Source: Bacillota bacterium (GTDB taxonomy: Bacteria > Bacillota > Clostridia > Lachnospirales > Lachnospiraceae). From it: a stretch of 6,478 bases of DNA. Each line of letters opens with the position of its first letter. The stretch's first letter is position 1. The notes beneath the pieces were generated by a model. That model was not told the origin of the DNA and ran no database searches. It saw only the letters and a program-made list of their open reading frames with translations. Below are positions 1-6,122 of this stretch, piece by piece. Position numbers and translations under genes: made by a program. The stretch lies in NCBI GenBank assembly GCA_023460575.1, contig JAEWPQ010000149.1:1-6478 (forward strand), read 5' to 3'.

Positions 1-43
1 TATGTTTTTTCTTATAAAGCAGTGTATCATCAGGATTTGTCAT
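1..43 (-). CDS. 5' end of an unidentified gene, cut by window edge
   Basis: Only the first 14 codons are visible (MTNPDDTLLYKKKH), running off the left edge. The start is supported by a good Shine-Dalgarno (AAAGGTGG on the minus strand, 49-56, five bases before the ATG) and by a promoter-like pair at 92-120 on the same strand. The gene is divergent from the GH105 hydrolase. In such loci that position is often held by a transcriptional regulator or a transporter gene, but the visible residues do not identify a family. No function is assigned. Confidence 0.5.
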   Translation of the reverse strand, partial: MTNPDDTLLYKKKH

Positions 44-91
44 AGGAACCACCTTTATACTTTCTATGAAATAGTCATGTATCGGATATTC

Positions 92-120
92 ATTATAGCA
101 GAATGATGACAAAATGTGCA
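92..120 (-). promoter_or_regulatory. Probable sigma-A promoter for the left-edge gene
   Basis: On the minus strand there is a perfect -10 TATAAT (plus-strand positions 92-97). It is preceded after 17 bases by TGCACA (115-120), which matches 4 of 6 bases of the -35 consensus. It lies about 50 bases before the ATG at 43 and points towards it. The perfect -10 and standard spacing make it credible; the -35 is mediocre. Confidence 0.5.
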
Positions 121-124
121 ATAC

Positions 125-134
125 ATTGGCCAAT
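125..134. promoter_or_regulatory. 10-bp palindrome ATTGGCCAAT, possible operator
   Basis: This is a perfect palindrome in the intergenic region between the divergent left-edge gene and the GH105 gene. It lies just upstream of the minus-strand -35 element. A weak plus-strand promoter could use TTGGCC (126-131) as its -35, but no convincing -10 follows. The placement would suit a regulator controlling both directions. Function is inferred from position and symmetry only. Confidence 0.25.
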
Positions 135-165
135 AAAAAAGAAAAATATTGTAGAGATTGCAATG

Positions 166-192
166 TGCCTCCAACTGTTTCGTTGGTTGGCA
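166..192 (+). promoter_or_regulatory. Leader hairpin before the GH105 gene
   Basis: TGCC-T-CCAAC (166-175) can pair with GTTGG-TT-GGCA (182-192). This gives a 9-bp stem with a small internal loop and a 6-nt apical loop. It ends five bases before the ribosome binding site (AAAGGAAG, 197-204) of the hydrolase gene. It could modulate translation initiation or mRNA stability. No U-tract follows, so it is not a terminator. Confidence 0.35.
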
Positions 193-214
193 GCAGAAAG
201 GAAGTGGCAAAAGA

Positions 215-1291
215 ATGGAAAATTTAAAAAAGAAAATAAACCTGCTTGTATCCAGCTTTGAAAAAATTCTGTATGATGAAGATGATATCTTTTTAAAAAA
301 CATGCAGACCAATAATCTGGCTGGAGACAATCCGGAACGGTACCGCTACTGGGAGTGGACACAGGGAGTCGGTTTATTCGGGTTATGGAAGATCTATGAA
401 GAAACCGGCGAGGAAGAAATTATAAACAAACTGAATAAGTATTATGAAAGACAGCTTACCATTGGTTTGCCTGCCCGGAATATTAATACAACAGCCCCGC
501 TTCTGGCGTTAACCTACCTGGTTGAAAAAGAAGGAAATGAAACCTATATGGAAATCTGCCGGGACTGGGCGCAGTGGCTTGTGGATGAGCTTCCAAAAAC
601 AGAAGAAGGCGGATTTCAGCATTTGACTTCTGATACGCTCAACGAACAGGAACTGTGGGATGACACCCTGTTTATGTCTGTTTTATTCCTGGCACGTATG
701 GGTGTGATTCTTAAGAAGCAGGAATGGATTGATGAAGCTGAGTACCAGTTTTTAATTCATGTAAAATACTTAGCTGACAGAAAGACTGGTCTTTGGTATC
801 ATGGCTGGACATTCCATGGCTGCCATAATTTCGCAGGCGCTTTCTGGGGAAGGGGCAACAGCTGGATTACAATGGCCATTCCGGAATTATTCGGCATCAT
901 TCCATGCAGCGGTGCAGTCAGACACTATTTAACGGAAGCATTGAAAAATCAGATTGATGCGTTGGTTTCCTATCAGAATGAAAACGGCATGTGGCATACG
1001 GTAATCGATGACAATACCTCTTATGTTGAGGCCAGTGCAACCTGCGGTTTCGGATATGGAATATTGAAAGCAGTTCATCTGGGACTTGTGGATTCCTCTT
1101 TTGAAGCCAGTGCCAGAAAAGCACTTTTGCCCGTTCTTCAGTGTATCGACACAGAAGGTGTGGTGCATCAGGTATCCTATGGTACTCCTATGGGAAGAGA
1201 AAGTGTACAGTTCTATAAAGATATTGAACTTCGCCCAATGCCATACGGACAGGCAATGGCTATGCTGTTCCTGTTAGAAGCATCTAAATAA
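215..1291 (+). CDS. GH105/GH88-like unsaturated glucuronyl / rhamnogalacturonyl hydrolase
   Basis: Protein of 358 residues, probably cytoplasmic (no signal peptide or membrane segment). By family, GH105/GH88 (YteR-like) enzymes remove the 4,5-unsaturated uronic acid left at the non-reducing end of oligosaccharides by polysaccharide lyases. They act by hydration of the double bond within a six-hairpin (alpha/alpha)6 barrel. Visible hallmarks are the N-terminal YRYWEWTQGVGLFGLW helix region, RNINTTAP, ELWDDTLFM with the likely catalytic Asp150, WYHGWTF, and FWGRGNSW with W211, R213 and W217 in the usual substrate-binding loop; RPMPYGQAM is near the C-terminus. Length fits the family (about 350-380). 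I chose the ATG at 215 rather than the in-frame TTG at 158 because AAAGGAAG lies ten bases before it and family members begin at this point. It is followed after 61 bases by a 227-residue unknown gene and faces a lyase-like gene further on, which fits a shared uronic-acid oligosaccharide pathway. The exact substrate cannot be told from sequence; GH88 versus GH105 is uncertain. Confidence 0.87.
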   Translation: MENLKKKINLLVSSFEKILYDEDDIFLKNMQTNNLAGDNPERYRYWEWTQGVGLFGLWKIYEETGEEEIINKLNKYYERQLTIGLPARNINTTAPLLALTYLVEKEGNETYMEICRDWAQWLVDELPKTEEGGFQHLTSDTLNEQELWDDTLFMSVLFLARMGVILKKQEWIDEAEYQFLIHVKYLADRKTGLWYHGWTFHGCHNFAGAFWGRGNSWITMAIPELFGIIPCSGAVRHYLTEALKNQIDALVSYQNENGMWHTVIDDNTSYVEASATCGFGYGILKAVHLGLVDSSFEASARKALLPVLQCIDTEGVVHQVSYGTPMGRESVQFYKDIELRPMPYGQAMAMLFLLEASK

Positions 1292-1301
1292 TATGAAATG
1301 A

Positions 1302-1334
1302 AGGGCGGATCCATTTACGGCAATCCGCTCTTTT
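1302..1334 (+). terminator. Hairpin with short T-tract between GH105 gene and next gene
   Basis: AGGGCGGAT (1302-1310) pairs with ATCCGCTCT (1323-1331) in a 9-bp stem with one G-U pair, a 12-nt loop and TTTT at 1331-1334. The T-tract is short and partly inside the stem, so this is a weak or leaky terminator, or a processing/attenuation hairpin between two cotranscribed genes. It sits immediately before the GGAGG ribosome binding site of the next gene. Confidence 0.45.
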
Positions 1335-1352
1335 GCTATGGAGGATAAATAC

Positions 1353-2036
1353 ATGAACAAAGACTTTGAGATACTGGCAGCTTATAAACCGGTTATTATG
1401 CAGGATAAAAAAGAGCCATTTTCCATTACCGCCATGGGCTGTACTATTTTTCGGGAAACAAAAAGAAGCAGTTCCTTTCCCAAACGTGAAATTGTGATTA
1501 ACAGGGAAGAAGTGGAATTTGCCATTGAGTATGCTGTCTGGTATGATTTTGATATTCAGCATTTATATGAGCTGGAGCATGTCTGGGTTTACGTAGAACA
1601 TGACGGAACTGTAAAAAAAGTAGAAGCCAGCTTTCACGGCAAGTTTTTAAATATGGTGGATCTGGATAATGGGGAGCTGATCCTGAAAGACGGTACTCAT
1701 CCGGTGGTCTATGCACAGCCTGGCAAGCATGCGCTTGTGCCTGATCCCCGGGTAATCCGCATTATTCCTGACTGGCGGGAAAGCTGTCAGGAAAAGGCTG
1801 GAACGGACGGCGTTCTTATTCAGGATATGTTTGAGGATCAGATTCATACGGATGAAGACCTGCAGAAAATGACGGAAACATATATTAAGGAAGTATTTGG
1901 TTTTTGTCCCTCCATGGAATTTGAACCATTCATATTAGAAGATGAAAAGCTGATGACCTGGGAGGAACTGAAGAAATCCATTCCTGATCGGGTTAACAGG
2001 CAGATTGATATCATTAAAGCTCATTTCAATCAATAA
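1353..2036 (+). CDS. Conserved-looking hypothetical protein, faintly VPS62/NPP1-like
   Basis: Protein of 227 residues, acidic, with no signal peptide or membrane segment. I do not recognise the family with certainty. The ATG at 1353 is preferred over the in-frame ATG at 1338 because GGAGG (1340-1344) lies eight bases before it and would be inside the longer reading. The central part reads as a beta-sandwich: AVWYDFDIQHLYELEHVWVY (61-80), ASFHGKF (92-98) and HPVVYAQPGKHAL (116-128). The spacing of Asp/His/Glu residues, a 'xxEHVWVYV' strand, a following S-x-H and a final 'PVVYxxxGxHA' recall VPS62 / necrosis-inducing (NPP1) proteins, but this is only a visual resemblance. The C-terminal 80 residues are charged and mostly helical. 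It follows the GH105 hydrolase by 61 bases on the same strand, so it may be cotranscribed and linked to the same carbohydrate pathway. No enzymatic function is assigned. Confidence 0.8.
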   Translation: MNKDFEILAAYKPVIMQDKKEPFSITAMGCTIFRETKRSSSFPKREIVINREEVEFAIEYAVWYDFDIQHLYELEHVWVYVEHDGTVKKVEASFHGKFLNMVDLDNGELILKDGTHPVVYAQPGKHALVPDPRVIRIIPDWRESCQEKAGTDGVLIQDMFEDQIHTDEDLQKMTETYIKEVFGFCPSMEFEPFILEDEKLMTWEELKKSIPDRVNRQIDIIKAHFNQ

Positions 2037-2083
2037 AAAGAGGTAGTGCCGCACGAAACAGTAAGTACGGCACTACCTTTTTT
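2037..2083. terminator. Strong bidirectional Rho-independent terminator
   Basis: AGGTAGTGCCG (2041-2051) pairs perfectly with CGGCACTACCT (2068-2078), an 11-bp stem with a 16-nt loop. It is followed by TTTTT on the plus strand, and the AAAAG before it gives CTTTTT on the minus strand. It begins directly after the stop codon of the 227-residue gene and ends just before the stop of the convergent 557-residue gene, so it serves both. Confidence 0.92.
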
Positions 2084-2086
2084 AGG

Positions 2087-3760
2087 TTAATAGGCTGCGG
2101 GAACCGCCCGAAGTGAAATGGTATGCTTAAAGCAGGTGAAGTCTGTAAAATAGACCGTATAGCAGTCTTGCGAGCGTCCCTGGCTTCCGAACTTGCCTGC
2201 TACATAGTTATGGGAGCCAAAGCCAGGACCGGCTGTTATGGCGTATTTGCCCTTTGAGGCAGTCACTGTTCCTTCTTTTGCTACGATTCCACCTCCTGCA
2301 TTGCCCTCGGAAATAAAGTACGGGGATTCCACGCGGCATCCTGCATCAAATGCAAGCTCCACACGCAGAGGAGCCCGGTCAATTCCGGCAGTTTCTATAG
2401 TGATATCAACGCCACCCTCTGCCTCCGCAACGGTGACTACAAAATTCATATCGGGTCCGCTTAACTTTTCTCTTTTCGTATGATCCATTTTCCACCAGTC
2501 ATTCGTATCCTGAGGTTCCTTAAAGGGAAGATAATACCAGCCAGACATCTTCTGATTGAGAACAAACCCCTCATCTCCCGGTAGCTGTACCAGATTTTCA
2601 GGAACAAAATATCTGTGCTCGCAGAAGCTGGCCCCGATTTTCATGCTGACGCATAAATCCCCATGGAGAAAATAGAGAAAGGAGGGACTGCTTTTTAATA
2701 TGGAGCAGGAATAAGCTTCTCTCCGAAGCCGTACAATTCCGGAATCGGTATAGTGGCGGCAGTAGTTTGTAAGAATTTTACTTTCTTCATATTCAAATTC
2801 TTCCAGTTCCGGATGAAGCATGAACTGGATCAGCCAGTCCAGAGGTCCGATTCCCTTCGAAACGGCCTGATCCATGATAAAGCAGGCAGCCTGTAAAAAG
2901 GTCTCGTTGTGGAATTTAATTCCCATATATAAATATTCCAGATAATAACCGGTTGGATAGATCTTGGTTCCCCGGTCCTGTCTTGTGGAGTTATTAGTAA
3001 AAATACTTCCATCCGGTTCGATATAATTGAGCATCATGGTTAAGTTTCTTTTTACCGGTTCATACCAGGAATCGTCACCGGTTGCAGCAGCCAGCAGCAT
3101 CATGGCGTTGTTATTTACCAGGTTGTAGCCTCCTGCAGAACGTTCTGCATATTCTCCATCCTCGTTGCAGTCACAGCCTTCGATTAAGAATTTTTCGGCT
3201 CCCTTTTTCATGGAATCGTCTGATGTGAGGCGGTAAAGCATCATTAAGACGGAAGCAATGGCCCAGCGGTGATTGGGAGTGTGGAATCCTCCGTTTATCA
3301 TCGCTTTACCCCCTTTAACCAGTATGGACTCCATAACTGGGAGAAGAGTGGAGCACATGTTTTTTTCTAAAGCAGGGCATTCGCCTTTCCCGAGCAGCCG
3401 GTTTAAGTAGATATATGCAGGAAGAAGGCCGTCAAGACAGAATGCGGTATCTGCACCGGAATAAAAATTACAGTTGATAAGATCAAAAAAACCGTTTTCC
3501 CGCTGTCCTCTGGCGATGTAGGAAAGGGCGATGGTAATTCTTTCGTAAACCGTTTCGCTGCCGTAAAACCTGCTCTTATGGTTAAATAAGCATGCGGTCA
3601 TGGTGGTTACTAAAAATATGGCAAGCTTTGGTTCCACCAGCCCGTCATGGTCACGAAAACCTCCGTAGAACTCCGAGTTCTGATCCATGACCTGCTGATT
3701 CATTATTTCTTCTGTTTTCCGGTCACTGTATATCATGATTCTTTCGTAATGTTTTTTCAT
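2087..3760 (-). CDS. Putative intracellular polysaccharide lyase-like protein (unassigned family)
   Basis: Protein of 557 residues, no signal peptide, so probably cytoplasmic. The first ~330 residues look like repeated helical hairpins of an (alpha/alpha) toroid. The rest (about 340-557) is rich in short strands and ends in a segment like the beta-sandwich of heparinase II/III-type lyases (GPGFGSHNYVAGKFGSQ, 511-527). The most family-like stretch is GGFHTPNHRW (157-166), then EYAERSAGGYNLVNNN (203-218) and TNNSTRQDRG (255-264). This supplies Asn163, His164, Arg207 and Tyr204/Tyr212, the residue types used by toroid lyases for proton abstraction at uronic acids. I cannot name a CAZy family. 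The ATG at 3760 has GGAG seven bases upstream and a promoter at 3809-3837. Convergent with the GH105 hydrolase, whose substrate a lyase would generate. Alternatives: a glycoside hydrolase of toroid fold or a non-catalytic relative. Lyase activity is inference. Confidence 0.7.
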   Translation of the reverse strand: MKKHYERIMIYSDRKTEEIMNQQVMDQNSEFYGGFRDHDGLVEPKLAIFLVTTMTACLFNHKSRFYGSETVYERITIALSYIARGQRENGFFDLINCNFYSGADTAFCLDGLLPAYIYLNRLLGKGECPALEKNMCSTLLPVMESILVKGGKAMINGGFHTPNHRWAIASVLMMLYRLTSDDSMKKGAEKFLIEGCDCNEDGEYAERSAGGYNLVNNNAMMLLAAATGDDSWYEPVKRNLTMMLNYIEPDGSIFTNNSTRQDRGTKIYPTGYYLEYLYMGIKFHNETFLQAACFIMDQAVSKGIGPLDWLIQFMLHPELEEFEYEESKILTNYCRHYTDSGIVRLRREAYSCSILKSSPSFLYFLHGDLCVSMKIGASFCEHRYFVPENLVQLPGDEGFVLNQKMSGWYYLPFKEPQDTNDWWKMDHTKREKLSGPDMNFVVTVAEAEGGVDITIETAGIDRAPLRVELAFDAGCRVESPYFISEGNAGGGIVAKEGTVTASKGKYAITAGPGFGSHNYVAGKFGSQGRSQDCYTVYFTDFTCFKHTISLRAVPAAY

Positions 3761-3774
3761 AGAAACTCCATTCT

Positions 3775-3787
3775 CCGCAGTCTGCGG
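3775..3787. promoter_or_regulatory. Inverted repeat CCGCAG-T-CTGCGG in leader of the lyase-like gene
   Basis: Two perfect 6-bp arms separated by one base lie between the promoter (3809-3837) and the ATG at 3760, at about +15 to +27 of the expected transcript. The location immediately downstream of the start point is typical of a repressor operator. A one-base loop makes it unlikely to act as an RNA hairpin at full stem length. The cognate regulator is not visible in the window. Confidence 0.4.
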
Positions 3788-3808
3788 TTTCAGTTCTTTG
3801 CCGCTTTT

Positions 3809-3837
3809 ATTGTATCATGGGAATAGGAGAGAGACAA
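3809..3837 (-). promoter_or_regulatory. Sigma-A promoter of the lyase-like gene
   Basis: On the minus strand the -35 is TTGTCT (plus positions 3832-3837, 4/6 match). After a 17-base spacer comes the -10 TACAAT (3809-3814, 5/6 match), with an extended TG one base before it. Expected transcription start is near 3802, giving a 5' leader of about 42 nt that holds the CCGCAG/CTGCGG repeat and the GGAG ribosome binding site. Confidence 0.7.
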
Positions 3838-4200
3838 TGCAGATATTGCCAGGTTGTTTTTTAAAGTTCGTAATAATTGCGGTTCTTTTTTATGGGATGC
3901 ACAGGAATGATGGACACTTACATGAATAAATAAAGAATAAAAAATGGAGCACCGCAGGATTGGGGAAATACGGTACTCCTAAGAAGAGTTACATAAAGTA
4001 TAACGCATGAAATCGTTTAAGTAAAGATAAATATGTAAATTTTTTTATTAATTAGTGAAAACTTTATAAAAACAATGTGTATTTGAGATTATATAAGTGA
4101 GAACAGTAATGTTATTCTGCAGTTGAAAATTTATTTCATATTAGAAATGAAGTTGCATAGATTATACCATATGCTCCACCCGGGACTGCAGGAGGCACGA
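3838..4200. other. Gene-free AT-rich intergenic region
   Basis: This region lies between the divergent lyase-like gene and the subtilase gene. No reading frame longer than a few tens of codons with a ribosome binding site was found on either strand; the part from about 4020 to 4180 is very AT-rich with stops in all frames. It contains the hairpin at 3946-3979 and a TATAAA at about 4065. CATATTA at 4137-4143 resembles a sporulation sigma-G type -10 (CATACTA-like), but no matching -35 was found. The promoter of the subtilase gene must be here but cannot be placed with confidence. Confidence 0.6.
3939..3979 (-). terminator. Orphan terminator-like hairpin on the minus strand
   Basis: GGAGCACCG (3946-3954) pairs with CGGTACTCC (3971-3979), 9 bp with one C/A mismatch and a 16-nt loop. 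On the minus strand it is followed by ATTTTTTATT, a good U-tract; on the plus strand no T-tract follows. No gene on the minus strand ends here: the DNA to the right carries the plus-strand subtilase gene. It is either the end of a short unannotated RNA or a relic of a lost gene. Confidence 0.45.
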
Positions 4201-5871
4201 ATGGAAAAAATTCTGGACAATCGATATTATGATCTGATCATTAGTAATGCATTGGTTACTTCGTATAATACCCGTGATAATATTACCCCAATGAACGATT
4301 TGTTTTCTTTGCTGCACATACCCAAGGATCGTATGGATCCTTGCGATCTGGGTTTAAATTCTTATAATAGCTTTTCTCAGTTGTACACGCTGGAATCTGT
4401 TATCAGCATGGAAGATCCAGGTGAAGAACCGGAGGAGATAAATCCTGCAGCGGTCCTGTTTGGGAGAGGCGTCATAGCAGGAATTATTGACACAGGGATT
4501 GATTACCGCCATCCTGCTTTCATGAATAACGACAGAACTACCCGTATTCTTTCAATCTGGGATCAGACAGTAGAGGGTACGCCGCCTGCTGGCTTTACCT
4601 ATGGCTCAGAATACACAAAGGAGCTGATTAATTTTGCCCTATTATCTCAATATCCTTATACCATTGTTCCGACAAATGATGTCTATCGGCATGGGACCGC
4701 TATAGCCAGCATTATTGCGGGGCGTTCCAATGACAAGGAGGGTTTTACAGGAGTAGCACCGCAGGCTGATTTAGTGGTGGTAAAGTTAAAGGAGGCCAAA
4801 GAAAATTTAAAAAGACTGTTTTTTGTTCCAACAGGTGCACTGTGTTATCAGGAGTCTGATATTATAATGGCAGTCCGGTATTTAGTCAATGTTGCGACCA
4901 GGTTAAACAGACCGCTGGTAATCTGTCTGGCATTAGGATCTAACCAGGGCGGGCATGATGGACGAGGGGCTCTGAGTGTGTACTTAAACAGTCTGATGCA
5001 GCTGCCCAAAATAAGTATCACAACCTCGGCTGGTAATGAGGGAAACAGCCGCAGGCATTACTATGGGGAAATTACAGAGGAACCGTATTCCGACAGTCTG
5101 CAATTGAATTCGGGAGGAATTGACGGTGAGTATTTTATGGAGATCTGGTCCAATATTCCTTCCAGGCTTTCCGTGCAGTTAACAGCGCCGACCTTTGAAA
5201 CTTCTGAGGTTATAAGGCCTGCCATAGGAGAATGCCGTAAGCTGTCTTTTCAATCCATAAAAACTAACGTATGGGTGAATAATATTCTTTTTGAATCAGA
5301 GACGGGAAATCAGCTGATTCTTCTCCGGTTTCGGAATATGATTCCTGGTGTCTGGTACATAAGGCTGGAAAACCAGGATATGTCACCTTTTTCATTTAAC
5401 TGCTGGCTTCCTTCCGGAAATCTGATTTCAAATGAGACTTATTTTGTTCATTCAAATCCCGACACAACAATTACCATGCAGGGGGATACCACCTATCTTC
5501 TGACTGCTGCGGCATATAATCAAAATGATGGATCGATTCTGCCAGAATCCAGCAGGGGATATACAAGACTGGGGCAGGTTAAACCGGATCTTGCAGCACC
5601 TGGATATAACATTCCCTGTGCCATACCGGAATTTCAGTACGGAACGGCCACCGGAACCGGGGCAGCAGCGGCATATGCGGCCGGGATAGCAGTCAAGATA
5701 ATAGAATGGGCGCATATCAAAGGAAATTATACGGGGCTTACAGGAAGCCAGATCAGCCGTCTGATGATGAGAGCAGCAGAGCGCGATCCTGGTTATGTTT
5801 ATCCCAATAATATCTGGGGATACGGAAAGCTTAGTGCTGATAATATCTTTAATGATATATTAGTCTTTTAA
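4201..5871 (+). CDS. S8-family Csp-like subtilase, probable pseudoprotease (catalytic Ser replaced by Gly)
   Basis: Protein of 556 residues, close to the usual length of clostridial Csp-type subtilases. The start at 4201 has AGGAGG (4190-4195) five bases upstream, and MEKILDNRYYDLII is the typical beginning of the family; an in-frame TTG at 4123 has no comparable site. Layout: prodomain-like region 1 to about 85; catalytic Asp97 in GIIDTGIDY; His164 in YRHGTAIAS; oxyanion Asn279 in SAGNEGN; an inserted jelly-roll-like beta domain about 290-450; KPDLAAPG (461-468); and the Ser motif, which reads GTGAAAAYAAG where active relatives have GTS-x-A-A-A, so the nucleophile is Gly487 (codon GGG, 5659-5661). 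In Clostridioides difficile, CspB processes the cortex hydrolase SleC during spore germination, and CspC/CspA are inactive relatives. With no Ser, this protein should be unable to cleave its own prodomain. A role in spore germination signalling is inference; the window holds no sleC or second csp gene. A GC-rich hairpin follows the stop. Confidence 0.88.
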   Translation: MEKILDNRYYDLIISNALVTSYNTRDNITPMNDLFSLLHIPKDRMDPCDLGLNSYNSFSQLYTLESVISMEDPGEEPEEINPAAVLFGRGVIAGIIDTGIDYRHPAFMNNDRTTRILSIWDQTVEGTPPAGFTYGSEYTKELINFALLSQYPYTIVPTNDVYRHGTAIASIIAGRSNDKEGFTGVAPQADLVVVKLKEAKENLKRLFFVPTGALCYQESDIIMAVRYLVNVATRLNRPLVICLALGSNQGGHDGRGALSVYLNSLMQLPKISITTSAGNEGNSRRHYYGEITEEPYSDSLQLNSGGIDGEYFMEIWSNIPSRLSVQLTAPTFETSEVIRPAIGECRKLSFQSIKTNVWVNNILFESETGNQLILLRFRNMIPGVWYIRLENQDMSPFSFNCWLPSGNLISNETYFVHSNPDTTITMQGDTTYLLTAAAYNQNDGSILPESSRGYTRLGQVKPDLAAPGYNIPCAIPEFQYGTATGTGAAAAYAAGIAVKIIEWAHIKGNYTGLTGSQISRLMMRAAERDPGYVYPNNIWGYGKLSADNIFNDILVF

Positions 5872-5897
5872 ATGCTGCCGCCTTCCTGGTTCCTATT

Positions 5898-5924
5898 GGC
5901 GGGTTACCGGTAACCCGGCCCGCC
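5898..5924. repeat. GC-rich palindromic hairpin between convergent genes
   Basis: CGGGTTACCGGTAACCCG (5900-5917) is a perfect 18-bp palindrome. It extends to GGC (5898-5900) pairing with GCC (5918-5920) around a single bulged G. An alternative stem pairs GGCGGG (5898-5903) with CCCGCC (5919-5924). It lies 26 bases after the subtilase stop and touches the stop codon of the convergent small gene. No T-tract follows on either strand, so it is not a textbook terminator, though it could still limit read-through or protect 3' ends. A repeated extragenic element or a protein-binding palindrome are the alternatives. Confidence 0.65.
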
Positions 5925-6106
5925 TACTTCCCGTCGCCTAATTCTTTTCTGACTCTGGGGTTGATTCCCCTGCGTTTCATCTCACTTAAGATGTTTTCAA
6001 ATTCATCCGGCGGAGCAGCAGGGGTTTTTAAATCTCTGCTTGCTGCTTCTAGCCGGTCGAATTCTTCAGCCAGCTTTTTCTCACGTTCTTTCCATTGGCG
6101 TTTCAA
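5924..6106 (-). CDS. Small charged hypothetical protein (60 residues)
   Basis: I do not recognise this protein. It starts with TTG at 6106, supported by a near-ideal Shine-Dalgarno GGGAGGTGAT (on the minus strand, ending four bases before the TTG), much stronger than chance. The protein is soluble, rich in Lys/Arg/Glu, slightly basic overall. It has a probable helix or short coiled coil at residues 1-26, a Pro/Ala linker (TPAAPP, 28-33) and a second helix (DEFENILSEMKRRG, 34-47). There is no Cys, no membrane segment and no signal peptide. It is convergent with the subtilase gene, and its stop codon overlaps the GC-rich palindrome. Upstream on the same strand lies the terminator of a tRNA cluster, so it should have its own promoter, probably the TATAAT at 6125-6130. 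A housekeeping or regulatory role is possible but unsupported. Confidence 0.72.
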   Translation of the reverse strand: MKRQWKEREKKLAEEFDRLEAASRDLKTPAAPPDEFENILSEMKRRGINPRVRKELGDGK

Positions 6107-6122
6107 GCGATCACCTCCCAGG

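Noticed and set aside
64..362. Two overlapping minus-strand frames of 88-89 codons
   Set aside because: Both overlap the start of the well-supported hydrolase gene, and their Phe/Leu/Cys-rich translations look like antisense of AT-rich coding DNA.
2238..2483. 81-codon open frame on the plus strand
   Set aside because: It is antisense inside the 557-residue gene, lacks a ribosome binding site and has the Ser/Thr/Pro/Ala-rich composition of a shadow frame.
4007..4021. ATGAAATCGTTTAAG, resembling a catabolite-repression (cre) or LacI-type site
   Set aside because: The last two consensus positions (CA) do not match, symmetry is imperfect and it is about 170 bases from the nearest credible promoter.
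4123..4200. Upstream TTG start adding 26 residues to the subtilase
   Set aside because: There is no ribosome binding site before the TTG, whereas AGGAGG precedes the ATG at 4201, where the typical family N-terminus begins.
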